A DNA stretch of 64,000 nt from positions 62,001 to 126,000 of the forward strand of contig JAGTQX010000010.1 of NCBI GenBank assembly GCA_018396675.1, written 5' to 3'. The translations under genes were made by a program, and so were the position numbers. Source of the DNA: Candidatus Bathyarchaeota archaeon (GTDB lineage Archaea; Thermoproteota; Bathyarchaeia; Bathyarchaeales; Bathycorpusculaceae). Positions 25,198 to 32,941 of this stretch are shown here, in pieces; position 1 is the first letter of the stretch, and each line of letters opens with the position of its first letter. A model generated the notes under the pieces. The model saw only the letters and a list, made by a program, of their open reading frames with translations. It was not told the origin of the DNA and searched no databases.

Positions 25198-25974
25198 ATG
25201 AACCTTCCAATTCGAGCGATCGGCATAGCGACAACATTACTCTGGGTTTTTTTAATAGCCTTCTTTGCCTCTGCAGTGTACTCCCTTAAAGATTTGCGCT
25301 TTGACATTGGTGAACCACACTTAAGCGTATCCGACGGAGAAGCGTTTGTTTATATCCCAATATGCGTCGACAACAAGGGCAGCTACAATTTAAGCGCGTT
25401 TAACCTCTCAACAAGCGTTAAAGACGCAAATGGGTCAACGTTGTCTGAAAGCTCGACATTCCTACCAGTAATAAAAAGCGGAGAAAAAACCGAATTTCTA
25501 CACAATTTAACCTTTAATCTCGAAGACTTGCTGAGTAATGGCGAATATTACCTTTTCAACGACGCCGACCTACTTGTAACAGCTTCAATAGGTGTTAAAA
25601 TCGCCGAAGCAATCCCAGTTAGAGCATCAACAAATTTCTCGCTTCCTTGGGGAGCACCTTTCTACAATTTCGAGCTTGGAGAACCCTCAATAGAAAATTT
25701 TAACCTAACCCACATTAACTTAATTGTGCCATTAGGCTTCGAGAATCATTCGTTTTTTGACGTGCAAGGCGAAATAAAAGTTCGTATGTACGATGTGTCT
25801 GGCGCGCTTATAGGCGAAGGAGAAACCACAGTTAATGTTCCACAGCACTCATTTTATACAGGGCATGTTTCATTCTGCATTGAAGCGGAAAAAATGCCGT
25901 CCAATGGCTTCTTTGAAGTCTATTTTACAACTGCACCGATAATTTATGGTCCCATGGTGGTTCCATATGGCTAA
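25198..25974 (+). CDS. Membrane-anchored exterior beta-domain protein, unknown
   Basis: 258 residues with an N-terminal membrane anchor (AIGIATTLLWVFLIAFFASAVYSL) and two Ig-like beta domains outside the membrane (residues 35-135 and 140-255). Phrases such as YIPICVDNKGSYNLSAFNLSTSV resemble the archaeal late-embryogenesis/CARDB-like beta sandwiches that bind other surface proteins. Several N-x-S/T sites suggest glycosylation. Preceded by AGGAGAA. It overlaps the next gene by eight bases, so they are co-translated. Confidence 0.65.
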   Translation: MNLPIRAIGIATTLLWVFLIAFFASAVYSLKDLRFDIGEPHLSVSDGEAFVYIPICVDNKGSYNLSAFNLSTSVKDANGSTLSESSTFLPVIKSGEKTEFLHNLTFNLEDLLSNGEYYLFNDADLLVTASIGVKIAEAIPVRASTNFSLPWGAPFYNFELGEPSIENFNLTHINLIVPLGFENHSFFDVQGEIKVRMYDVSGALIGEGETTVNVPQHSFYTGHVSFCIEAEKMPSNGFFEVYFTTAPIIYGPMVVPYG

Positions 25975-26425
25975 AGAAATGGGTGGCTCAAGGAACATTG
26001 TATTTGCCAAAAAAATCGCATTAAGAGCCTTAAAGGCGTTTTTAAAAGGTTTTCTACTTTACATTGCATATTTCGTTTTTTGGATGTTTATTGCGCCGAT
26101 CGCGGAGTTTGTTCCAAGTTTTCAGCAAGTCGTAGAAAATTTTTTCATTATTTACGTTTCTCTGGTGATAATAGGCGAACTTGTCTCTGACACTGTTCTG
26201 CAACATTTTTTCAATGCTGCAAAAGCGCTTTTCGTTATTGGTTATTTGATTATTAGTTTAAATGGCGGAATATTGAATTTCGCTTACTCAAACGTGGTTT
26301 TAACCGTTGATCTTCGTTTCTTTCTGATGGCAGCTGTATTAATAGGCTTAATAGGTCTCGCGAAGTGTGTCATCCAAGCTATAGAATACATGAATAATAA
26401 AGCGGAAATTGGGTTTAAGGCTTAA
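25967..26425 (+). CDS. Four-helix membrane protein, unknown
   Basis: About 152 residues from the ATG at 25967, which overlaps the TAA of the upstream gene (ATGGCTAA). Four hydrophobic segments are visible: LYIAYFVFWMFIAPIA, FFIIYVSLVIIGELV, ALFVIGYLIISLNGGI and FFLMAAVLIGLIGLAKCVI. A basic N terminus lies inside the cell. An in-frame ATG at 25946 would be a longer version. It and its two upstream neighbours probably form a small membrane complex. No family is recognised. Confidence 0.65.
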   Translation: MAKEMGGSRNIVFAKKIALRALKAFLKGFLLYIAYFVFWMFIAPIAEFVPSFQQVVENFFIIYVSLVIIGELVSDTVLQHFFNAAKALFVIGYLIISLNGGILNFAYSNVVLTVDLRFFLMAAVLIGLIGLAKCVIQAIEYMNNKAEIGFKA

Positions 26426-26430
26426 CTTTT

Positions 26431-26907
26431 TCACAGTTCTCTGCTCATAACGTAGGCGTCTTCGCCGTCTGAATAATATCCATGAATTGTTTTTGTAACT
26501 TTGAAGCCAAGCTTTTCGTATAGGCTTATTGCTGGGGTATTGGTTAACCTAACTTCTAAGAAGCATTGTTTTGCGTTGTACAGTCGCATGCCTTCCATAG
26601 CTCTTGTGACCAGAGCTTTCCCTATGCCTTTTCGTCTATGTTCGGGCATAACTGCTATGGAAACCACATGTCCCTTTTTTATGAACCCACTGAAACCGAA
26701 ATTTGATAAGCCTACTTCAATGCGGCACATCACATAGCCAACAATTTCCCCGTTTTCTTCAGCTACAATGAATGTCTCTGGAAAGCGGTTATGTAAGTCC
26801 AAAAAGAAATAATCTCCATAGTTTTCTGGAAGGCAAACTCGGTTGATGTACATTACGCGTTCCAAGTCTTTCGGCGTAAACTTTCGCAGTGTAAAGGTTT
26901 GCTGCAA
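26431..26907 (-). CDS. rimI: RimI-like N-terminal protein acetyltransferase
   Basis: 158 residues of the GNAT fold. The acetyl-CoA loop is HRRKGIGKALV near residue 110, preceded by VVSIAVMPE and followed by LEVRLTNTPAISLYEKLGFKV, the RimI/Naa10 signature; VRLTNTPA is especially characteristic. Archaeal homologues acetylate protein N termini (for example Alba and other abundant proteins). It is convergent with the membrane-protein cluster, five bases from its end. Confidence 0.92.
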   Translation of the reverse strand: MQQTFTLRKFTPKDLERVMYINRVCLPENYGDYFFLDLHNRFPETFIVAEENGEIVGYVMCRIEVGLSNFGFSGFIKKGHVVSIAVMPEHRRKGIGKALVTRAMEGMRLYNAKQCFLEVRLTNTPAISLYEKLGFKVTKTIHGYYSDGEDAYVMSREL

Positions 26908-26994
26908 GCTCTTACTCCCATCGCACTTAATTATCTTGAAAGTCTAGGGTTAGGTTCACTTTCTTACTTTAAAATTTTTCCAGCCACATATTGT

Positions 26995-28263
26995 TTAATC
27001 GCTTGTCTTAACATCAGGAAGCGTAAAGTTTCCATAGGGCATAACCCAAATCTTGGCGTTTTCTCCAACAATCTTAAATGCTTCGTTTAAGGCTTCGTTA
27101 ACAGTCCGCGCTGTTTTCAGTTTAAACACATTGGCAACATAATAATCAGGCATGGCTGAAACAAGAATCATTTGAGCCTTTTGTAAGGCCTTCATTAAAT
27201 AATAGGCTTTATGGCCGCCCAAAACAAAATTACGCTTAATTTCCCTTTCAACGGTCTTTATATCCTTAAACTTGATCATCCAATCGTAAAAAGCTTGGTT
27301 TCCATGTCCCTCGGAGCATTCGGCAACCAAAATTATTACGCCGCCACGTTTAACAATTTCAAGTGCGCTGTCAACCGCTTTATACGCTTGGTAAAGGTTC
27401 ACATCTGCTGGGTAACCTCCGGAGCTTACAGCAACTATGTCTGCTCTGCGGTCGACTGATACACGGTACATTTCATCGACAACTTTGACGCCTTCTTGAA
27501 AGGCTTTTTCCATGTCGCCGGCGACGACCTTGACAATCTCGCCTTTGCTGTTGATTACAACATTTAGAATGAAATCCACTTTTGCCATTTTTGCGGCTTC
27601 AAGCATGTCCTCGTGAACAGGATTACCTTCTAAAATGCCCGTTTTGGCGTTTGGGTGCAAAAGCATGGCATGATTAGCCTTTATTGTTTCTTCACCTGCA
27701 ACTCCCGGCAGAACGCTTTTTCTTCCGCCGCCGTATCCAGCATAATAATGGAAGCTCACATCACCGGTTAAAATTTTCACGTCAGCCTCTGCGAAAACAC
27801 GGTTCAGATAAACCTTTGTCCCGTACTTCGTATTGCCAATATAAATTAGGTCTTGAGCCTTACAATCATGGCTTGTCGTCTTTAAACGTTTAAGAATTCC
27901 ATCGCCGAGAAGCCTAAGCGCCTCCTCATCCGTCACGGCTCTATGCGTACCGCAACCAAAAATAACAGTCACATTTTCATCTTTAACACCAGCACTGTTT
28001 AATTCGTCCAGAATCGGTTCAACCATAAGACGACTTTGCACTGGTCTAGTGGCGTCATCAACAACTATCGCCACCTTATGCTCTGGCCTAACAATTTCGC
28101 TTAACCGTTTCGAGCCGATAGGCTCTTTTAAAGCCCTTTCAATTTCAGCCTTAACGTCTTGAATACCATTTTTTTCTTTAGGTTCGATGGAGCCCAAGAA
28201 ATTTCGGGCTGGAACACGAAGGCAGACTTCTGTTTTTCCATACGGAAGCCAAACGTCAACCAT
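26995..28263 (-). CDS. larA: LarA-type nickel-pincer lactate (2-hydroxyacid) racemase
   Basis: 422 residues, normal for LarA. Conserved parts: VVDDATRPVQ near residue 70, FGCGTHRAVT (His of the active site), VSFHYYAGYGGGRKSVLPGVAGEETI with the Lys that would bind the pincer cofactor, NHAMLLHP and VSSGGYPADVNLYQAYKA. LarA racemises lactate or related 2-hydroxyacids using a nickel-pincer nucleotide made by LarB, LarC and LarE, none of which are in this window. The gene is monocistronic. The substrate in archaea is not settled, as many LarA homologues act on other hydroxyacids. Confidence 0.88.
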   Translation of the reverse strand: MVDVWLPYGKTEVCLRVPARNFLGSIEPKEKNGIQDVKAEIERALKEPIGSKRLSEIVRPEHKVAIVVDDATRPVQSRLMVEPILDELNSAGVKDENVTVIFGCGTHRAVTDEEALRLLGDGILKRLKTTSHDCKAQDLIYIGNTKYGTKVYLNRVFAEADVKILTGDVSFHYYAGYGGGRKSVLPGVAGEETIKANHAMLLHPNAKTGILEGNPVHEDMLEAAKMAKVDFILNVVINSKGEIVKVVAGDMEKAFQEGVKVVDEMYRVSVDRRADIVAVSSGGYPADVNLYQAYKAVDSALEIVKRGGVIILVAECSEGHGNQAFYDWMIKFKDIKTVEREIKRNFVLGGHKAYYLMKALQKAQMILVSAMPDYYVANVFKLKTARTVNEALNEAFKIVGENAKIWVMPYGNFTLPDVKTSD

Positions 28264-28403
28264 TAGGCATCACTGACACAGTTATGACGCTTAAGCAACT
28301 GCTATTAAATCTTATTGGTGCTTTTTTCTCACCACAAAAACTTGGTGTAGCATAAGTTCTTTAAGACTTAAACGTAATAGGTATAATGCAGTGAGGAATC
28401 CGT

Positions 28404-29096
28404 ATGTCGATTGAGAAAACGCCTGGAAAAAATGAAATCCTATTCGTATGGTTTAATCGTTATGCTGGAGTAACCATAAAAACTCCCTCAAAAACGTTTG
28501 TTATAGATCCTGTGGATGTTAGACCCAAAAACCTTCAGAAAGTTGACGCTGTTCTAATAAGTCACGAGCACTATGACCACTTGGACCAGTCGCTTGTCGC
28601 GGAAATTCATAAGCTTTCCCAATGCATGATTGTAGCTGACCCAACATCAGCAAAGAGACTGCGCAACGTTATTCCTACCGAAAAACTTAACGAAGTTCAG
28701 CCGGGATTAGAAGTTAAAGTTGGCGATGTTTCAGTTAAAGCCGAGAGGTGTAATCATCCGCCTGCGGCAACACCGATATCTTTCGTGATCACAAGCGAAG
28801 ACGGTGTAAAAGTTTTTCACACCGCAGATAGTCTTCCATTCCCAGAAATGGCAGCGATAGGCGAAAGAGAAAAATTTGATGTTGTCTTCTGCACTGTTGG
28901 AATTGCACCTGGGACATCACCGGAAACTGGTCTTGAAATAGCTAGGTTGACAAAGCCTAAAGTGGCTGTTCCCTATCATACAGGTTCAACTGCTGACTTG
29001 AAACGGTTCAGTGAACTTTTAAAAAGAGAAATGCCGAAAACCACATGCTTAATACCTGAAATGGGCAAAATTTACCAAGTTTCAAGGAAGGTATAG
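28404..29096 (+). CDS. Metallo-beta-lactamase-fold hydrolase, UlaG-like
   Basis: 230 residues. The metal motif is ISHEHYDHLDQ near residue 52 (HxHxDH), with further ligands expected at CNHPP near residue 110, FHTADS near residue 130 and PYHTGS near residue 195. This is the pattern of UlaG/YtnP-type metal-dependent hydrolases; the substrate is unknown. It lies four bases before pyrE and is most likely co-transcribed with it, which hints at a nucleotide or phosphate compound, but that is a guess. Confidence 0.85.
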   Translation: MSIEKTPGKNEILFVWFNRYAGVTIKTPSKTFVIDPVDVRPKNLQKVDAVLISHEHYDHLDQSLVAEIHKLSQCMIVADPTSAKRLRNVIPTEKLNEVQPGLEVKVGDVSVKAERCNHPPAATPISFVITSEDGVKVFHTADSLPFPEMAAIGEREKFDVVFCTVGIAPGTSPETGLEIARLTKPKVAVPYHTGSTADLKRFSELLKREMPKTTCLIPEMGKIYQVSRKV

Positions 29097-29100
29097 CAGA

Positions 29101-29727
29101 ATGACTATGGGAAAGAGCGGTGAAGTTAAAGTTGAAGTCTGTAAGATACTCAACAAGATAGGCGCATTACAGTTTGGAACATTCAAGCTTACAAGCGGCA
29201 AAATCAGTCCGTACTACATAGACTTACGAATTGTTCCAAGTTTTCCAGACGCTTTCCAAAAAGTGTGCGAATTCTACACAAACTTCGCAAAAGAAGAAAT
29301 AGGCGTAAAAAATTTTGACCGCGTAGCCGGCATACCCGTCGCAGGCATACCATTCGCATCTCTAATAGCGTACAACCTCAAGAAACCTTTCTTGTACATT
29401 CGCAAGGGCGTGCGTCTTCATGGAAGAGAAAGAAGAGTTGAAGGTGTTATAGCGCCTGGAGACCGCGTCATGCTCGTGGATGACTTAATTACAACAGGCT
29501 TGTCACTTAGACGCGCTGCGAAGGCAATAATGGCTGAAGGCGGAGTCGTTAAGGATGCGTTGGTTCTGCTGGATAGAGAAGAAGGCGGGAAGGAAAACCT
29601 TCAAAAAAGCGGAATTAAGCTTCACGCACTCCTAGACATTGTTGAAGTGGCTAAAACGCTTTACGAAACAAACGCGATAAGCGAAGAACAGTTAAAAACA
29701 ATTTTGAAACAAGTTAAAAAGGGATAA
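29101..29727 (+). CDS. pyrE: Orotate phosphoribosyltransferase
   Basis: 208 residues. It joins orotate and PRPP to give orotidine 5-phosphate in pyrimidine synthesis. The PRPP-binding loop is VMLVDDLITTGLSLRRAA near residue 125, preceded by the flexible-loop segment RKGVRLHGRERRVEG and by VAGIPVAGIPFASLIAY. The N-terminal substrate strand FGTFKLTSGKISPYYIDLR is also typical. No orotidylate decarboxylase gene lies next to it, unlike in many archaea. The start ATG follows the stop of the MBL-fold gene by four bases. Confidence 0.95.
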   Translation: MTMGKSGEVKVEVCKILNKIGALQFGTFKLTSGKISPYYIDLRIVPSFPDAFQKVCEFYTNFAKEEIGVKNFDRVAGIPVAGIPFASLIAYNLKKPFLYIRKGVRLHGRERRVEGVIAPGDRVMLVDDLITTGLSLRRAAKAIMAEGGVVKDALVLLDREEGGKENLQKSGIKLHALLDIVEVAKTLYETNAISEEQLKTILKQVKKG

Positions 29728-29754
29728 AAAACGTTTTGACAAATAAAAAGGAGT

Positions 29755-30315
29755 TTACTCGTAGAATATTAGCCCTTTATCCTCCAATATTCCGTGAAGC
29801 GCGTGAACGGCGTCATATACATCTTGTTCTTTTTTCGCTCCAGTGCAAACAAGTTTTCCACTTGCGAAGAGCAGTATTACCACTTTAGGGTCATCCATTC
29901 TGTAGATTAGTCCTGGAAACTGCTCAGGCTCGTACATCGTTTTTCCAAGAGTATAAGCTGCTTTCTCCAAGTCTATCATTCCGCCCAAGCTTGCGGAAGC
30001 CACAATGTTTTGGATTTTCAGTTCCGGTTTGCTGATGATTATTATTCCACCTTTTTTCAGTTCCTTAATCACTTTCATAACTGCTCTACGAGCTTCTTTT
30101 TCGGATTTTGCTCCTGTGCAGACCATTTTGCCGGAATTGAATATCAACGTAGCTGTCTTCGGTCTCTTCAGCCTGAATACAAGTCCTGGAAACTGTTCGG
30201 GACGATACTCCACTCCCGGGTAACCTTTGACAACAGCGTTCAAGTCCACTTTCTGATTTAGGGTTGCAGATGCAACAACGTTTTCTATACTTATTACGGC
30301 TTTAACTTTAGGCAT
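29755..30315 (-). CDS. tbp: TATA-box binding protein
   Basis: 186 residues made of two direct repeats, residues about 8-90 and 100-180, each with the pattern IENVVASATLNQKVDL / IQNIVASASLGGMIDL, then YRPEQFPGLVFRL / YEPEQFPGLIYRM and SGKMVCTGAK / SGKLVCTGAK. TBP bends promoter DNA and starts archaeal transcription with TFB. No acidic C-terminal tail is present. A promoter with TTTAAATA and CTTTATAAAG lies 25-45 bases upstream. Convergent with pyrE. Confidence 0.97.
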   Translation of the reverse strand: MPKVKAVISIENVVASATLNQKVDLNAVVKGYPGVEYRPEQFPGLVFRLKRPKTATLIFNSGKMVCTGAKSEKEARRAVMKVIKELKKGGIIIISKPELKIQNIVASASLGGMIDLEKAAYTLGKTMYEPEQFPGLIYRMDDPKVVILLFASGKLVCTGAKKEQDVYDAVHALHGILEDKGLIFYE

Positions 30316-30339
30316 TAAACACCACTTCTGCTAACAAAT

Positions 30340-30360
30340 CTTTAAATACCCTTTATAAAG
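30340..30360 (-). promoter_or_regulatory. Promoter of the TBP gene
   Basis: On the plus strand, CTTTAAATAC (about 30340-30349) and CTTTATAAAG (30351-30360) lie 25-45 bases before the TBP start. Both read as TATA elements in the TBP direction; the second is palindromic. It also lies six bases from the end of the signal peptidase gene. Confidence 0.5.
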
Positions 30361-30365
30361 CCTTG

Positions 30366-31328
30366 CTATGCATAAAGCTTTTCCTCAACGTTATCCGCCT
30401 GCTTTCTCGATTTCCGCAATTTCATAAACTCATAGAGTTTCCAAACGTTAAATCCGATCAATATTGCCAGAAAGAGTTGGAACCAGGAAAATGTCGGAAC
30501 TCCTAATCGTGTTCCACCGTCAACCGCACAATCAATTTTGTAGGTTAAGAAGCCTTGAGACAAGTATGCAGTGTTCACATTTGAGAAGCTTTCGTGAAAC
30601 TGTAAATCAGCGTATATGCCGCGGATAGTAGCGTAATTTGGAGTGGCACCCGGCTGCCAAAAGGTTAACGAGCCCCATAAGCTGAAAATGAGTAGACAAA
30701 CAATTATGACGTTTGTAATTATGTAAACGATTAGGTTCCAGTCGATTTTCATAAACAGCTTCTTTTTTTCTCCAACAGCCTCTGTTTCTTTTGTTTTCTC
30801 TTCGTCGCTGGAACCGAACGGCAACATCAAAATTATGAGAATTATTAGAAACACGAGAAATACAATGTACATGTTTGTTTCTGAGTGAAACAAGAGCGGC
30901 AGGTTACCAACATATGGTATTCGCGCTATCACCTTGCCAACAAGTTGAGTCGCCGGCCACGATGAGTCGTCCCCTGGATTATTGTCACCGCGCGTTGTAA
31001 TCCAATACACATCGCCTCTGAGCTCTATTTTTACAGCTCTGTGAACAATAAGTTCGTTAGTGAGCGGTTTTTTGTAAACTAGGATATCTCCGGTTAGTCT
31101 ATTGGCGTTTATTTGCGACGGGTCTATCTTTTGTACTATTATTAGGTCTCCAATATTTAGTGTTGGAAGCATGCTTCCAGAAGCCACTGCCAAGGCTGGA
31201 TATTCGGTGCCTAGTGCTGCTTGAACCCCATAGTATAAACCAAAAACTATGAGTAGAAGTAAGGCAATTGTTATCGCTGTTTGGATGTAATCGTTTTTCC
31301 AAAGTCGTTTAAGTGTTTCAACTGTCAA
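30366..31328 (-). CDS. Signal peptidase I, archaeal (S26B) type, with extra C-terminal helices
   Basis: 320 residues; usual archaeal enzymes are shorter. An N-terminal membrane helix precedes the catalytic Ser motif SGSMLPTLNIGDLIIVQK near residue 51 and the catalytic His in ELIVHRAVKIE near residue 95, the Ser-His arrangement of archaeal and ER signal peptidases. The GDNNPGDDSSWP box follows. Extra membrane segments near residues 150 (NMYIVFLVFLIILIILML), 200 (LIVYIITNVIIVCLLIF) and 290 (FLAILIGFNVWKLYEF) enclose an unknown outer domain. It removes signal peptides from exported proteins. A loop with several acidic residues faces the outside. Confidence 0.9.
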   Translation of the reverse strand: MTVETLKRLWKNDYIQTAITIALLLLIVFGLYYGVQAALGTEYPALAVASGSMLPTLNIGDLIIVQKIDPSQINANRLTGDILVYKKPLTNELIVHRAVKIELRGDVYWITTRGDNNPGDDSSWPATQLVGKVIARIPYVGNLPLLFHSETNMYIVFLVFLIILIILMLPFGSSDEEKTKETEAVGEKKKLFMKIDWNLIVYIITNVIIVCLLIFSLWGSLTFWQPGATPNYATIRGIYADLQFHESFSNVNTAYLSQGFLTYKIDCAVDGGTRLGVPTFSWFQLFLAILIGFNVWKLYEFMKLRKSRKQADNVEEKLYA

Positions 31329-31442
31329 CTTTACGCCTTCTACAAGGTTTGCTGATTGTTCTTGTTGAAGTAGCCTTCTGGGTTTTAAAACTTAACGCTT
31401 TGGAAAATAAAAATAAAAGGGAGTTTATAGAAGGCTAGAAAT

Positions 31443-31652
31443 CTATACCTCTATGCCTTCTGCGCCGAGTTTGGCTTTACTTACTATTCCTTTAAACTTC
31501 TTACCACATTTTGGGCACTCGTACATGCCGAAGATTGTCATGGTTATACGCATTTGCTTGTCGGGGAACGGGGCGATAAGCTCCCATGTCTTGTACGGGT
31601 CTTTAACTTCTGTTCCGCATTCTGGACAGATGTTTTGTTTAGCCTTGGGCAT
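31443..31652 (-). CDS. Zinc-ribbon protein, possible Cren7-related chromatin protein
   Basis: 69 residues with two Cys pairs: CPECGTEV near residue 9 and CPKCGKKF near residue 46, making one zinc ribbon. Between them is KTWELIAPFPDKQMRITMTIFGMYE. The whole lines up with the neighbour at 31689 (same Cys spacing, KKWTMAGRPDKSGKR). The core W-xxA-P/GR-xK-IGLF-xP-KxFR matches the order of residues I recall in crenarchaeal Cren7, although Cren7 lacks the zinc Cys. A DNA-binding role is an inference. Confidence 0.7.
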   Translation of the reverse strand: MPKAKQNICPECGTEVKDPYKTWELIAPFPDKQMRITMTIFGMYECPKCGKKFKGIVSKAKLGAEGIEV

Positions 31653-31688
31653 TATGGGTCGCCGGCATTAGCCACGCTTCTATCGGGT

Positions 31689-31859
31689 TTAAACCTTTTT
31701 CTTGCTCAAGACTTCGCGGAAGGGTTTCTTGCATTTGGGGCAGTCGAAGAGTCCTATTTCAAGTTGCATTCTTTTTCCTGACTTGTCTGGGCGTCCAGCC
31801 ATTGTCCACTTCTTTTTAGGCGACGAAACTTGGGTTCCACATTTTGGACATTTAGCCAT
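31689..31859 (-). CDS. Zinc-ribbon protein, possible Cren7-related chromatin protein
   Basis: 56 residues from the ATG at 31859, which has GGAGG eight bases upstream. Zinc Cys pairs are CPKCGTQV and CPKCKKPF. The segment KKWTMAGRPDKSGKR followed by LEIGLFDCPKCKKPFRE parallels Cren7 [28 protein letters not shown] as I remember it, with the zinc Cys inserted in the turn. The protein is strongly basic (KKKV tail), fitting an abundant DNA-binding protein. It is the first of a tandem pair; the second follows 36 bases later. Confidence 0.75.
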   Translation of the reverse strand: MAKCPKCGTQVSSPKKKWTMAGRPDKSGKRMQLEIGLFDCPKCKKPFREVLSKKKV

Positions 31860-31877
31860 TATTTTTTCCTCCAACAT

Positions 31878-32286
31878 TAACGATAATCATGGTTTCCATT
31901 GATGATGGATAAATAATTTTCCATTGCTTTTGAATAGAAAGCGCCTTTTTAAACGTGAAGTTTTGACATGTTTTTGTCAATGAGAACATTTAGGCGTGTG
32001 AAGACTTTTATGTTAAAGCCCGAAAAACGATTACATGCGCCGCAAATGTCACATAGCATGGCTTCAATATATCCTTGAAATTTTGGTGAATACTTAAATT
32101 AAAGCGTGTGTGGGGCAAGATACGCGGTTATAGAGAAAGTATAACTGCACATGTGTTTACTCATGTTCACCAAAATCTTGATATGCCACAATAAATTAGT
32201 CAAAAATTGGGTATAACGACCTTTTAATTTGCTTTTTAAATGGCAAATTTGTCCTTTACAGAAATGGGGGGAATTCTCGCATATGG
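31878..32286. other. Gene-free stretch with an 11-bp inverted repeat
   Basis: No coding frame or known RNA is visible in these 409 bases. ATTTTGGTGAA at 32080-32090 is perfectly matched by TTCACCAAAAT at 32166-32176, enclosing 75 bases. Promoters for the divergent zinc-ribbon gene (start 31859) probably occupy the left end. The right end is the tail side of the acetyltransferase gene. Confidence 0.35.
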
Positions 32287-32808
32287 TTATTCAAGCAGTT
32301 TGCTATACCAAATGTAGGTTTGGCTTGGTTTGAACCCGAGCTTTTCCATAAAACGCATTCCGGCTTGGTTGTTACTTTCCACATCAACTATAGCTATTCG
32401 GGCGCCCTTGTCTTTAAAGCGTTTTTCCAATTCTCTATAAAGTCTTCTGCCCACGCCACGTCTCTGCCTAATCTTTTTCACGCCGGCCCAGACAAAATAG
32501 CCATAAGTCCACGGGCTGAAAGGACGCTTTAAAATAGTGCCTATGGCGAATCCAAAAATCCTTTTTGATGCTACATCCTCAGCCACTAGACAGAGTTCTG
32601 GGTCTTCTTGGAAAAGAGAAAGCAGTTCGTTGACGTTCCATGTGCGGTATGTGAACTGCAACTGTGAAGGCGTAAAAATCTTTTCGCTTAAACGCCAAAC
32701 TTCTGGCAAATCCTCCAGAGTCATCTGCCTAACCTCAACCTCAAACCGTCGCTTCTTGACGCGCTTACGTTTTCTTACAGATTTTTCAACCAATTCTTGT
32801 TCCTTCAA
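32287..32808 (-). CDS. GNAT family acetyltransferase, RimI-like
   Basis: 173 residues. An N-terminal basic patch (VRKRKRVKKRRFEVEVR) precedes a GNAT domain: LVAEDVASKRIFGFAIGTIL, the acetyl-CoA loop QRRGVGRRLYRELEKRF near residue 117 and VDVESNNQAGMRFMEKLGFKP. The last phrase is characteristic of N-terminal protein acetyltransferases. The acceptor is unknown. The basic leader is unusual for the family and might contact RNA or ribosomes. Divergent from nurA. Confidence 0.85.
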   Translation of the reverse strand: MKEQELVEKSVRKRKRVKKRRFEVEVRQMTLEDLPEVWRLSEKIFTPSQLQFTYRTWNVNELLSLFQEDPELCLVAEDVASKRIFGFAIGTILKRPFSPWTYGYFVWAGVKKIRQRRGVGRRLYRELEKRFKDKGARIAIVDVESNNQAGMRFMEKLGFKPSQTYIWYSKLLE

Positions 32809-32941
32809 AACCTAAATTTGTGTGGATAAACGATATAAAACATTCCCAAATTCTATAGATAAGCCCGCCTGCCATCGACTATTTTTTCTTCCAGAAAATG
32901 TTTTTACTAGTTAGACCACTAATCTTGAGTTTGGTGATTAA

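Noticed and set aside
24945-25289. Plus-strand 114-codon frame within a membrane protein
   Set aside because: It is a shadow of the gene at 24689-25162 and its successor in another frame.
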